A stretch of DNA of 15,232 nucleotides, taken from contig CAXSEF010000081.1 in NCBI GenBank assembly GCA_964236535.1, positions 1-15,232 of the forward strand, read 5' to 3'. The translations under genes were made by a program, and so were the position numbers. Below the pieces are notes generated by a model, which was not told where the DNA came from, made no database searches, and worked only from the letters and a program-made list of their open reading frames with translations. This document shows positions 1 to 7,280 of the stretch, in pieces. This DNA is from CAXSEF01 sp964236535 (lineage in GTDB: Bacteria; Pseudomonadota; Alphaproteobacteria; Acetobacterales; Acetobacteraceae). Every line of letters begins with the position of its first letter. The first letter of the stretch is position 1.

Positions 1-212
1 AGCGCGCCCGGCATCGACGTGCAGGCGAGGCAAGGCCGGGTTCTGCCCAGGCCCGTATTCTAACGGCCCAAGCGGGCCGTCGGAACCTTGCGCGGGCTGC
101 GCCCAGACCCATTAAGGCCCGTGAGGCCTTTGGAAACCCATTTTTTAAGCAAATGGATTCCAAAGGCTAGGCCTTTGGCGGAGTCCAGAGGCAGAGCCTC
201 TGGCCTTGCCTG
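1..212 (+). repeat. Mosaic palindromic intergenic repeat, copy A (extended form)
   Basis: The core (about 84-210) reads: an L hairpin region (CGGGCTGCGCCCAGACCC), a central palindrome with GAGGCCTTTGGAAACCC facing GGATTCCAAAGGC, then the R hairpin CCAGAGGCAGAGCCTCTGG at 185-203 and the end GGCCTTGCC. Bases 1-83 match the flanking module of copy C on the other strand (GCATCGAC, TGCAGGCG, GCAAGGCCGGG, then ATTCTAACGGCCCA). The R hairpin lies 55 bases past the stop of the DUF4142 gene, which ends toward it. No protein gene is supported in 1-258; the long plus-strand reading frame here is read through the repeat. Confidence 0.85.
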
Positions 213-258
213 TCCGGTCACGCCGCCTGGCACTGGAGGTTGGCGGTCGGAGGCACCG

Positions 259-777
259 CTACTCCGTGGCGGCGCCGGAGGCCTTCAGCTCGCCGATGTG
301 GCGCACCACGATGCGGTCCGTCTCCACCGCGAAGGCGCGCAGCTTCGGGTTGCTGCCCTGCTTCGCCTCGGCCGCGAACGCCGCGCCGTCCTTGGCGTGG
401 ATGTCCTCCATGGCGCCCAGGTAGGCGGTGTCGAACGCCCGGCCCGACAAGGCCTTGAGCGCGTCCAGCCTGGACTGGAACATCGGGTTCAGCGCGTCGG
501 GGAACGTGACGTCGGCGTCCTTGCAGATCGAGGTCAGCTTGCCGCCGACCAGGGTGTGGTCGTGCGCCTCGGTGTTGCCCTGGTCGCGGATGTCCTGGGT
601 GGAGCCCTGGGTGGCGGCGACCTCGCCCAGCTTGACCTCGAACATGCCGCCCTGGCTGACCATGGCGACGAAATGCCGGTCGGCTTCGGACACCGCGTCG
701 GCGGCGCGCGCCAGGCCGGCGCCCAGCAGCGGGGCCGCCAGAGTCGCCGCCAGGATGGCCGGCAGGTGGTGTCTCAT
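259..777 (-). CDS. DUF4142 family exported protein
   Basis: A 172-residue protein of the DUF4142 family, predicted helical and ferritin-like, usually periplasmic and of unknown function. Residues 1-25 look like a signal peptide: basic start MRHH, an Ala/Leu core, and an ARA cleavage site before AD. The mature part carries the family pattern: SEADRHFV, then EVKLGEVAA, then the EAHDH segment, then LSGRAFDTAYLGAM followed by DIH, and a final VRHIGEL. The length is normal for the family. The start at 777 is chosen because the signal peptide begins there; an alternative frame upstream adds only an Arg/Gly-rich shadow. The Shine-Dalgarno is weak (GGGACAG about 9 bases upstream). It is followed by repeat A and separated from the Rieske gene by repeat B, so it is probably transcribed alone. 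The family call is solid; the function is unknown. Confidence 0.9.
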   Translation of the reverse strand: MRHHLPAILAATLAAPLLGAGLARAADAVSEADRHFVAMVSQGGMFEVKLGEVAATQGSTQDIRDQGNTEAHDHTLVGGKLTSICKDADVTFPDALNPMFQSRLDALKALSGRAFDTAYLGAMEDIHAKDGAAFAAEAKQGSNPKLRAFAVETDRIVVRHIGELKASGAATE

Positions 778-879
778 GGTTGTCTGTCCCGTTTGGTGTC
801 ACAGGCAGAACACGAAGCCGGCATCGCGGTTCCTGCAACAGGCCGGCGCCGGGGGTCGTCGAGGCGGGATCGACGGGTC

Positions 880-1030
880 CCAGGCATCGACCTGCGGGCG
901 CAGCAAGGCCGGGCTCTCCCTCCGCCCGCCGAAGGCCTGAGACCTCTGGAAACCCGTCTCTTAACGTAAGGATTCCAAAGGCCAGGCCTTTGGCGGAGTC
1001 CAGAGGCAGAGCCTCTGGCCTTGCCTGCTT
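880..1030 (+). repeat. Mosaic palindromic intergenic repeat, copy B
   Basis: It begins with the flanking module (GGCATCGACCTGC, then AGCAAGGCCGGGCTC) and passes directly into the central palindrome (GAAGGCCTGAG, TGGAAACCCG, GGATTCCAAAGGCC, CCTTTGGCGGAGTC). The R hairpin CCAGAGGCAGAGCCTCTGG is at 1000-1018 with end GGCCTTGCC. Compared with copies A and C, the segment containing the second L hairpin is absent, as if deleted between two similar CAAGGCCGGGCT/GCGGGCT stretches. The R hairpin lies 30 bases past the stop of the Rieske oxygenase gene. Confidence 0.85.
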
Positions 1031-1048
1031 TCCTCCTGGCGGCTTCCC

Positions 1049-2140
1049 CTAGCTGCGCCAGTGCAGGACCTGCTCGCGCAGCGGGTTGACGAAGGCGCGT
1101 TGCTCGGCCGCGCTCGCCAGGTGTTCCTTCTTCAGCCGCAGGAACCAGCGGATCTGCGCGTCGGCGTCGCCCACGAACATCTGCGGCGGGAACGGCGCGT
1201 CGGAGTCGGCGAGCTGCACCGCCACGTCGTAGTCCTGGCGCAGGAAGTCGCGCGCCATCCAGCGTGCGAGCGGCCGTGCCGGCGCCATCCAGGCCATGCT
1301 CCACCAGACGCAGTAGTGCACGTCGCAGCTTTGCGCGGTCACCGGGGTGGTTGCCGCCAGCACGCAGGCGGCGTGCCGGTCGCCCTGGATGTGCTCGATG
1401 CGCAGGCCCGGCAGCTGGATGGTGACGTCGACGTGGACGTTGCGGCCGAGCAGGCGGTACGGGTTGGCGCCGTGCTTCAGGTGGTGCCGCTTCATGCGGA
1501 AGCCGAGGGCGTCGGGTTCGAACGCCTTTTCCTTGGGGCGGAGCGAGACCTGCGGCTTGCGCTTCCACCAGCGCGAGGTGTGCACGAACGCCGGGTGACC
1601 CGGGTCGATGAAGCCGATGGTGGCGAGGTCGGCGGTGCACGGGAAGCGCATCGTCGCGGTCACCTGGGGCGCCGCGTGCGCGAAGCCGGGCACCGTGGGC
1701 ACCGCCGGGAGGGTCGCGGCGTCGCGGCTGGCGGGCCCCCCGGCTGCAGCCGCGGCTGTGCCCCCGGATGCACCCCCGGCTGTGCCCATGTACACCCAGA
1801 CGTTGCCCTGCACCTCGCGGCACGGGTAGGCGCGCAGGGCGAAGCGGCCGGGCTCGATGGTGTCGCGCTCGGCGAGTGCCGGGATCGAGACGCAGCGGCC
1901 GTCGGCGTCGCCGAACCGCCAGCCGTGGTAGCCGCACTGCAGCGCGCCCGCGTCGTAGCGGCCGTGGCGCATCGGCATGCCGCGGTGCGGGCAGCGGTCG
2001 GCGTAGGCGAACACCGCGCCGTCCGGGCGGCGGCCGAGCAGGATCGCCTGGTCCAGCAGGGTTGCGGGGCGGGTGCGGCCGGGCGGCAGGTCGCGGGCGG
2101 CGGCGGCCAGGTACCAGAAGTCGGGAAGGAATTCGCTCAT
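1049..2140 (-). CDS. Rieske [2Fe-2S] non-heme iron oxygenase, alpha-type subunit
   Basis: A 363-residue protein with an N-terminal Rieske domain and a C-terminal mononuclear iron domain, as in the vanillate O-demethylase/phenylpropionate dioxygenase alpha-subunit families. Such enzymes hydroxylate or demethylate aromatic or related substrates with electrons from a reductase. The Rieske ligands are visible: C50-P-H52 and C69-G-Y-H72. The iron site fits D179-P-G-H182 with H187 (D-x2-H-x4-H); D303 in RQDYDVAVQ is the likely third ligand by position. I start at MSEFLPDFWY because homologues begin this way; the upstream 39 codons are Arg/Pro-rich and unlike the family. An Ala/Gly-rich stretch (about residues 119-146) between the two domains is unusual. 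No reductase or ferredoxin gene is adjacent, so the electron partner must lie elsewhere. The substrate is unknown. Confidence 0.88.
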   Translation of the reverse strand: MSEFLPDFWYLAAAARDLPPGRTRPATLLDQAILLGRRPDGAVFAYADRCPHRGMPMRHGRYDAGALQCGYHGWRFGDADGRCVSIPALAERDTIEPGRFALRAYPCREVQGNVWVYMGTAGGASGGTAAAAAGGPASRDAATLPAVPTVPGFAHAAPQVTATMRFPCTADLATIGFIDPGHPAFVHTSRWWKRKPQVSLRPKEKAFEPDALGFRMKRHHLKHGANPYRLLGRNVHVDVTIQLPGLRIEHIQGDRHAACVLAATTPVTAQSCDVHYCVWWSMAWMAPARPLARWMARDFLRQDYDVAVQLADSDAPFPPQMFVGDADAQIRWFLRLKKEHLASAAEQRAFVNPLREQVLHWRS

Positions 2141-2235
2141 GGCCGGCCTATACGACACCGCGCGGGCGGGATGAACTGGCCTGGGGGCATCCCGGCGGCA
2201 CGACGGGCAGGGCTCCGCGCCGGACCCGGCACGGC

Positions 2236-2262
2236 GGCTGAGCCCCCGGACCCGCACACGAC
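2236..2262 (+). repeat. Short repeated module (GGCTGAGCCC..GGACCCGCACACGA)
   Basis: This segment is nearly identical to 7623-7650. Both contain GGCTGAGCC, then CCGGACCCGCACACGA. It contains a small GGCT/AGCC hairpin and appears to be a fragment of the same intergenic repeat family. It lies 18 bases past the stop of the Tim44-domain gene, followed by a second small inverted repeat (AGGCC/GGCCT). The rest of 2141-2279 shows nothing further. Confidence 0.6.
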
Positions 2263-2279
2263 GGGAGGCCTATGGGGGC

Positions 2280-2933
2280 CTAGCCGCTGACGGCCCGGGC
2301 CAGGCGCCACTTCATTCCCGGGGCGCCGACGCTGCGCTCGAACGTCCACAGGTCGACCAGCTCGGTCAGCCCGTCCACGCCGGTCACCACGCTGCGGTCG
2401 CGCGCCAGCACCACGCTCACCTGCATCGAGACGAAGCGCACGGTGATCTGCGCCACGCCGTCGTGCAGGGCCGCCTCGGTGACCACCGCCTGCTCGACCT
2501 CGCGGATCTCGCTGCGCTGCACCTCGCCCGCCGCCTCGCGCGCCGCGATCGCCGCCTCGAACCCGGCGAACGTGTCGTCGCTCAGCAACGGCCGCAGCCT
2601 GTCGCGCTCGCCCGCCGCGAACGCCGTCACGATCATGCGGAACGCCGCCTCCGCGCCCTGCAGGAAGTGCGCGGGCGAGAAGCCGCGGTCCGCCGCCTCG
2701 ATGCGCGCCAGCGCTTGCCCGACGGCACTGGACGTTTCCGGCAGCGGCCGCCCGGCCGGGAGGGTCTCGGCGCGGCCCTCGATCACCGTGGCCGCCGCGG
2801 GGCGGGGCTGCGTCGCCGGCGAGCCCTCGAACCCGGTGCGTCGCCCGAGGATCGCGCGCAGGCGCAGCACGAGGAACGCGGCCACCATCCCCAGCAGGAT
2901 GAGGTCAACCGGCACGCCGCCCGTGGCATCCAT
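2280..2933 (-). CDS. Tim44-like domain membrane protein
   Basis: A 217-residue protein with one N-terminal membrane segment (about residues 9-28, VDLILLGMVAAFLVLRLRAI), the LGRRTGFE motif typical right after it, a Pro/Ala-rich linker (about 38-70), and a Tim44/TimA-type domain (about 75-215: GFSPAHFLQGAEAAFRMIV, then the LSDDTFAGFEAAI segment, and a final WTFERS..KWRLARA strand). Bacterial relatives are inner-membrane proteins with the soluble domain in the cytoplasm; a role in membrane-protein organisation has been proposed for the alphaproteobacterial TimA. The start at 2933 has GGAGCGAG about 10 bases upstream. In many alphaproteobacteria this gene lies divergent from secB (from memory, not checked); here the histidine phosphatase and GGDEF-EAL genes lie between them. 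It is divergent from the phosphatase gene across 148 bases. Confidence 0.85.
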   Translation of the reverse strand: MDATGGVPVDLILLGMVAAFLVLRLRAILGRRTGFEGSPATQPRPAAATVIEGRAETLPAGRPLPETSSAVGQALARIEAADRGFSPAHFLQGAEAAFRMIVTAFAAGERDRLRPLLSDDTFAGFEAAIAAREAAGEVQRSEIREVEQAVVTEAALHDGVAQITVRFVSMQVSVVLARDRSVVTGVDGLTELVDLWTFERSVGAPGMKWRLARAVSG

Positions 2934-3020
2934 TCGCTGCTCGCTCCAGGGCCACCCTGGCCCTGCCTGCAGATAGGTCGCCCGGTGCCGCGCGGCAATC
3001 GGAGGGCGAGCCGGCCCTGG

Positions 3021-3058
3021 CGTTGCCCCGCTTGCGTTGCCCCGCTTGCGTTGCCCTG
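3021..3058 (+). repeat. 14-bp tandem repeat, 2.7 copies
   Basis: CGTTGCCCCGCTTG occurs at 3021-3034 and 3035-3048, then a partial CGTTGCCCTGG follows at 3049. It sits in the divergent intergenic region between the Tim44-domain gene and the phosphatase gene, about 24 bases before the phosphatase start. It may be a replication-slippage product; a regulatory role is only possible. Confidence 0.8.
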
Positions 3059-3081
3059 GCCGGCCCCGCTAGACCGCCGCG

Positions 3082-3636
3082 ATGATCCTCCTCCGTCATG
3101 GCCAGAGCGAGTTCAACGCCGCCTACACCCGCACCCGCGTCGACCCCGGCATCAGCGATCCGAGCCTCACCGACGAGGGCCGCGCCCAGATCGCCGCCGC
3201 CGCCGCGGCGCTGGCGGGGCAGGGGCTGCGCCGCATCGTCGTCTCGCCCTACACCCGCGCCCTGCAGACCGCCGCCATCGTCGCCGAGCGCATCGGCGCC
3301 ACGGTGCTGATCGACGCCGTGGTGCGCGAGCGCTGCGCCTTCGTCTGCGACGTGGGCAGCCGGCGCGCCACCCTGGTCGAGGCCTGGCCGCAGCACGACT
3401 TCGCGGCGATCGACGAGGTCTGGTGGCCCGATGGCCGCGAGACCGAGGCCGAGGTGATCGCCCGCGCCGCCCGCTTCCGCGCCGCGATGGCCGCCGACCC
3501 GGCGTGGCGCGAGACCCTCGTGGTCAGCCACTGGGGCTTCATCCTGGCGCTGACCGGGGAGAAGCTCGTGAATGGAGCCTGGACGCGCTACGACCCCGCC
3601 AGTGCTGCGCCCGCGGCGATCGACTGGGTGCATTGA
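3082..3636 (+). CDS. Histidine phosphatase (phosphoglycerate mutase-like) family protein
   Basis: A 184-residue cytoplasmic protein of the histidine phosphatase superfamily, which transfers phosphate through a catalytic histidine. The catalytic motif is at the start: L4-R5-H6-G7-Q8-S9-E10, with H6 the phospho-accepting histidine. Further family residues are R59 in SPYTRALQTA, E83 in VVRERCAF (candidate proton donor), and H150 in VVSHWGF. The length fits the small single-domain members. The start at 3082 puts RHG four residues in, as usual. No clear Shine-Dalgarno is visible. The substrate cannot be told from sequence; the WWPDGRETEAEV segment resembles SixA/PGAM-like family members of unknown substrate. 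The stop is followed by repeat C. No operon partner is apparent. Confidence 0.9.
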   Translation: MILLRHGQSEFNAAYTRTRVDPGISDPSLTDEGRAQIAAAAAALAGQGLRRIVVSPYTRALQTAAIVAERIGATVLIDAVVRERCAFVCDVGSRRATLVEAWPQHDFAAIDEVWWPDGRETEAEVIARAARFRAAMAADPAWRETLVVSHWGFILALTGEKLVNGAWTRYDPASAAPAAIDWVH

Positions 3637-3654
3637 GCTCCGGTTCGCGGGGAA

Positions 3655-3864
3655 GGCAGGCAAGGCCAGAGGCGCTGCCTCTGGACTCCGCCAAAGGCCT
3701 AGCCTTTGGAATCCGTTTGCTTGAGGACCGTGTTTCCGACGATCTCAGGCCTTTGTCGGGTCCGGGCGCGTAGCCCACGCAAGGTTCCGCTGGCCTGCCT
3801 GGGCCGTTGGAATGCGGGTGGAGGAGTAGCCCGGCCTTGCTTCGGCTGCAGGTCGATGTCCGGG
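3655..3864 (-). repeat. Mosaic palindromic intergenic repeat, copy C (extended form)
   Basis: Read left to right, the R hairpin CCAGAGGCGCTGCCTCTGG lies at 3666-3684, 30 bases past the phosphatase stop. Then come ACTCCGCCAAAGGCC, TTTGGAATCCG, GTTTCCGACG, AGGCCTTTGTCGGGTCCGGGC, and the L-type end CGTAGCCCACGCAAGGTTCC. It continues into the flanking module (GGGCCGTTGGAATGCGGGTGG, split in meaning as in copy A, then CCCGGCCTTGCTTCGGCTGC and AGGTCGATGTCC). It is the same extended structure as copy A, inverted. The remaining gene-free stretch (3865-4048) holds only the palindrome at 4012-4025. Confidence 0.83.
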
Positions 3865-4011
3865 GCTGCTGGTCCTGGAGCCTGTCCCGACGCGCTGCAT
3901 CGGTCGACCGGCCTGGTCCGGGCACCGGGGAGGGCGGTCGTCCGAGTCGTGCGCCGCGGCGCGCGGGAACCGCGTCAGGCGGCAATGCGGTCGCGTTGCC
4001 GGACCGGATCT

Positions 4012-4025
4012 TAACGGCTTCGTTA
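4012..4025. promoter_or_regulatory. TAACG-N4-CGTTA palindrome upstream of the c-di-GMP gene
   Basis: TAACG (4012-4016) and CGTTA (4021-4025) form a perfect inverted repeat with a 4-base spacer, 23 bases before the GGDEF-EAL start codon. It is an AT-rich island in GC-rich DNA, so it is a candidate regulator-binding site or part of the promoter. TTAA-N7-GTTA is one base off the CtrA pattern TTAA-N7-TTAA. The identity of any binding protein is unknown. Confidence 0.35.
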
Positions 4026-4048
4026 TCCCGGCGTGGAATGCTGCGCCC

Positions 4049-6433
4049 ATGCCGCCCTCGATGCCGTCACCGGCAGCACCAGACACGCGCCTGCGCCCGC
4101 CGATGCCGCAGCAACGGCTCGCGCCCGAGCACCTGCGCCACGAGCAGATCAGCGCCGTGGCCCGCCGGACCGGTCTGATGGCGATGGGCTCGGTGCTGTC
4201 CTGCCTGATGGTCATGGCCACGTTCTGGCCCACGGCGTCGCACCGCTACCTGCTGCTGCTGCTGGGCCTCCTGCTCGTCCTGCACGCCATCGCGGTGGTC
4301 GGCAGCCGGGTCTGGCTCGCCAGGGCCACGCGCACCGCCTCGCCGCGCGACGTCCACCTCCGTGTCGCCTTGACCGCGCTCATCGCCCTCGTCTGGGCCA
4401 GCGTGCCCGGGATGCTGATGCCGGACGCCAGTGCGGACCATCGCCAGCTCCTGATCTACATCGCCTCCGGCCTGTTGACCTCGAGCATCCTGCTGGCACC
4501 GCTGCCCGCGGCGGCACTGCTGTTCGCGGCCGTCACCAGCATCGGCGTCCTGCTGCCGATGCCGCAGATCTACCGGTCGATCACGTCCGAGCACGCGACG
4601 CTGGTCCTGATGTTCTTCGTCATGAACTGCGGGGTGGTCCTGAACCAGGGCCGCGACTTCGCCGAGCACGTGCTGAACGAGCTGACGCTCGCGGAGCAGG
4701 GCGACATCATCGGCCTGCTGCTGCGCGACTTCGAGGAGAACGCCAGCGACTGGCTGTGGGAGACCGATGCCGAGCTGCGGCTGAGCCGCGTCTCCCCGCG
4801 CCTGGCCGATATCCTCGGCTGCGACCAGGCCGACCTGCGGGGCATCTCCGTCCCCGAGTGGGTCGCGCGGGACGCCTTGCTCGCGGGCGAGGAGGAGCAC
4901 GACGCCGCCAGGATGCTCGCCTGCCTCGCCGACCGGCAGCCGTTCCACGACCTCCAGGTGCTGGCCACGTTCGGCGGCACGACGTGCTGGTTCTCGATCG
5001 CCGGCAAGCCGGTGCTCGACGCCACGGGCGCCTTCTGCGGCTATCGCGGCGTCGGCTCCGACCTCACCGCGGCGCGGCGCTCCGACGAGCGGATCGCCTA
5101 TCTCGCGCGCTACGACAGCCTGACCGGGCTGCCGAACCGCAGCCTGTTCCAGGACGCGCTGGACCGGGTCTGCGCCGACAGCGAGCCGTTCGCCCTGCTG
5201 TGCCTGGACCTCGACGGCTTCAAGGCGGTCAACGACACGCTCGGCCACGGCATGGGCGATGCGCTGCTGGTCGCGGTGGCGGGCCGGCTGCGCGCCTGCC
5301 TGCGCGACGGCGACGTGGTCGCGCGTCTCGGCGGCGACGAGTTCGCGGTGCTGCAGGCCGGCGGCGACGGCGAGTCGGCGGCAAGCCTGGCGCAGCGCCT
5401 GGTCGCGCGCATCGCCGAGCCGTTCCAGCTTTCCGGGGCGCCCACCAGCGTCGGCCTGAGCGTCGGCGTGGCCCTCGCCAGCCAGGCGGGCACGCCCGAG
5501 GACCTGCTCAGGGGCGCCGACCTCGCGCTCTACCACTCCAAGGCGGAGGGGCGCGGCACCTGGCACTTCTTCGAGGCCGGGATGGCGCTGCGCGCGCAGC
5601 AGCGCCACGCGCTGCAGGTCGATCTGCGCCACGCGATCGAGCACGATGAGCTGATCCTCGAGTTCCAGCCGATCCTCGACTTCGCCACCGACGAGGTGAT
5701 CGGCGCGGAGTGCCTGGTGCGCTGGCTGCATCCCGTGCGCGGCCGCGTCCCGCCGGCCGACTTCATCCCGGCCGCGGAGGAATCCGGGCTGATCGTGGCG
5801 CTCGGGGCATGGGTGCTGCGCCGCGCCTGCCGGGAGGCCGTCAGCTGGCGCGGGACGGCGCGGGTCGCGGTCAACCTGTCGCCGCTGCAGTTCCGCGACC
5901 CCGGACTGCTGGCGCTCGTCGACGCGGTGCTGGCCGAGAGCGGGCTGCCGGCGAGCCGGCTGGAGCTCGAGATCACCGAGTCCGTGTTCCTCGACGCGGT
6001 GGACTCCACGCTCGTCTGCCTGCATGCGCTGCGCTCGCGCGGGATCCACATCGCGCTCGACGATTTCGGCACCGGCTATTCCTCGCTCAGCTATCTGCGC
6101 TCGTTCCCGTTCGACAAGGTCAAGATCGACCAGTCCTTCATCCATGACCTCAGCGTGAACAAGGAAGCCATCGCCATCGTCCAGGCCATAGTCGGCATGG
6201 CGGGCTGCCTCGGCATGCGCACCACCGGCGAGGGCGTGGAGACCAGCGCGCAGGCCGAGCTGCTGCGATCCACCGGGTGCAGCCAGGTGCAGGGCTACCT
6301 GTTCGGCCGTCCCTGCTCGCCCGATGCCATCGCCGGCTTGATGGCCGACGGACACCCGCCACCCGACCGCCCCGGCCTGGTCCGCGCGGGTCCATGCGAC
6401 GCCGCACTGGCGGGGCTGCTCGGGCTCGTCTAG
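4049..6433 (+). CDS. Membrane-bound PAS-GGDEF-EAL cyclic-di-GMP signalling protein
   Basis: A 794-residue dual-domain protein that may both make and degrade c-di-GMP at the inner membrane. Residues about 41-200 hold some six hydrophobic segments (near 41-60, 67-85, 104-124, 133-150, 153-170, 183-200). A PAS-like domain follows (about 220-345, LRDFEENASDWLWETDAEL). The GGDEF domain (about 350-510) has an intact GGDEF at 428-432 and an RDGD inhibitory site at 419-422, five residues before it. The EAL domain (about 520-765) has E554-C-L-V-R558 (ExLxR kept, EAL changed to ECL), N609, E641, D671-D672 in DDFGTGYSS, K692, E728 and Q748. By these residues both active sites look competent. The first ATG is used; in-frame ATGs at 4061 and 4106 are alternatives and no strong ribosome site decides. 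The sensed signal is unknown. Confidence 0.93.
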   Translation: MPPSMPSPAAPDTRLRPPMPQQRLAPEHLRHEQISAVARRTGLMAMGSVLSCLMVMATFWPTASHRYLLLLLGLLLVLHAIAVVGSRVWLARATRTASPRDVHLRVALTALIALVWASVPGMLMPDASADHRQLLIYIASGLLTSSILLAPLPAAALLFAAVTSIGVLLPMPQIYRSITSEHATLVLMFFVMNCGVVLNQGRDFAEHVLNELTLAEQGDIIGLLLRDFEENASDWLWETDAELRLSRVSPRLADILGCDQADLRGISVPEWVARDALLAGEEEHDAARMLACLADRQPFHDLQVLATFGGTTCWFSIAGKPVLDATGAFCGYRGVGSDLTAARRSDERIAYLARYDSLTGLPNRSLFQDALDRVCADSEPFALLCLDLDGFKAVNDTLGHGMGDALLVAVAGRLRACLRDGDVVARLGGDEFAVLQAGGDGESAASLAQRLVARIAEPFQLSGAPTSVGLSVGVALASQAGTPEDLLRGADLALYHSKAEGRGTWHFFEAGMALRAQQRHALQVDLRHAIEHDELILEFQPILDFATDEVIGAECLVRWLHPVRGRVPPADFIPAAEESGLIVALGAWVLRRACREAVSWRGTARVAVNLSPLQFRDPGLLALVDAVLAESGLPASRLELEITESVFLDAVDSTLVCLHALRSRGIHIALDDFGTGYSSLSYLRSFPFDKVKIDQSFIHDLSVNKEAIAIVQAIVGMAGCLGMRTTGEGVETSAQAELLRSTGCSQVQGYLFGRPCSPDAIAGLMADGHPPPDRPGLVRAGPCDAALAGLLGLV

Positions 6434-6459
6434 GGCGAAGCGTCCCGGCACCCGCGGCC

Positions 6460-6478
6460 GCGCCGCCGTGGACGGCGC
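6460..6478 (+). terminator. Hairpin after the GGDEF-EAL gene
   Basis: GCGCCG (6460-6465) and CGGCGC (6473-6478) can pair, 27 bases past the stop. No T-run follows, so termination is only possible. The rest of 6434-6691 has a 14-bp direct repeat (CCGCCGGCGCGCTT at 6602-6615, repeated at 6616-6628 with the last base changed) and no supported gene. Confidence 0.3.
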
Positions 6479-6691
6479 ATGGGAGGCCGACCTTGCTTTG
6501 CGCCAAGGCCTCGGCACCCTGATGCTGCCGGGTCGAGGCGATCGACACCCTGCAGCCGCTGCACGGGCTGCTTGCGGCCGGGCTGCGGCTCCGCCGGGTT
6601 GCCGCCGGCGCGCTTCCGCCGGCGCGCGCGCCATGCTACCCGCCGGCTTTGGCCGCCGCGGCCGCGCCGCCTGCCCGCCGAGGAGACACCC

Positions 6692-7186
6692 ATGTCCGAG
6701 ACGACCATGCCAGCCGCCGAGGGCGGCCCCGGCGCGCCGCCGCTCCTCGTCAACCACCAGTACGTCAAGGACCTGTCGTTCGAGGTTCCCGGCGCGCCGG
6801 AGATCTTCTCGACCCTGCGCGGCCAGCCGCAGGTCTCGATCAACCTCGACGTCCAGGCCCGCCGGCTCCAGGAGGGCCAGGAGGTGTTCGAGGTGACGCT
6901 CTCGGTGCGCGCCGAGGCGAGCGAGGATTCCACCGGCACCGCCCGCACCGTGTTCATCGCCGAGCTCGCCTATGCCGGCATCTTCACCCTGACCGGCATT
7001 CCGGAGACCTCGGTCGAGCCGGTGCTGCTGGTCGAGTGCCCGCGGCTGCTGTTCCCGTTCGCGCGCAACATCATCGCCGACGTCTCCCGCGAGGGCGGCT
7101 TCCCGCCGGTGCTGCTGCAGCCGATCGACTTCGTCTCGCTGTGGCAGGCGAGGCGGGGCATGGGGCCGGTCGCGGGCAACGCCTGA
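6692..7186 (+). CDS. secB: Protein-export chaperone SecB
   Basis: A 164-residue cytoplasmic chaperone. SecB tetramers keep preproteins unfolded and hand them to SecA for Sec export. Recognisable family segments are YVKDLSFEVPGAPEIF near residue 24, INLDVQARRL, FEVTLSVRAEA, the helix FIAELAYAGIFTLTG, VECPRLLFPFARNII and the end GGFPPVLLQPIDFVSLW. The length is normal for alphaproteobacterial SecB. The start is set by the ATG at 6692 with GAGGAGA just upstream; upstream codons in frame are Arg/Pro-rich and not SecB-like. Six bases past the stop lies a CCGGAG/CTCCGG hairpin. The usual alphaproteobacterial neighbours (Tim44-domain gene adjacent, dnaQ) are not beside it here. Confidence 0.95.
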   Translation: MSETTMPAAEGGPGAPPLLVNHQYVKDLSFEVPGAPEIFSTLRGQPQVSINLDVQARRLQEGQEVFEVTLSVRAEASEDSTGTARTVFIAELAYAGIFTLTGIPETSVEPVLLVECPRLLFPFARNIIADVSREGGFPPVLLQPIDFVSLWQARRGMGPVAGNA

Positions 7187-7191
7187 CGAGG

Positions 7192-7209
7192 CCGGAGCAG
7201 AGCCTCCGG
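7192..7209 (+). terminator. Hairpin after secB (degenerate R element)
   Basis: CCGGAG (7192-7197) pairs with CTCCGG (7204-7209), starting 6 bases past the secB stop. The sequence GGCCGGAGCAGAGCCTCCGG resembles the R hairpin of the mosaic repeats. No T-run follows. Confidence 0.4.
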
Positions 7210-7280
7210 ACGCGTCAGGCCCGCCTGCGCGGACCGGCCCGCGAAAGTCACGCTGTTTCGTCTTGAGCCTTTCATGTGCG

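Noticed and set aside
88..969. 293-codon plus-strand frame across repeat A and the DUF4142 gene
   Set aside because: It begins and ends inside repeat copies and is antisense to a gene with signal peptide and family motifs.
1512..1530. GGTTCGAAC resembling a tRNA T-arm
   Set aside because: It is inside the Rieske oxygenase coding region, with no cloverleaf arms around it.
2463..3773. 436-codon plus-strand frame over the Tim44-domain gene and phosphatase
   Set aside because: It is a frame shadow, Arg/Pro-rich, extending into repeat C with no domain.
4067..6757. 896-codon open frame on the minus strand opposite the GGDEF-EAL gene
   Set aside because: It is Arg/Gly/Ala/His-rich, has no recognisable domain, and lies antisense to a gene with intact motifs; such frames are common in GC-rich DNA.
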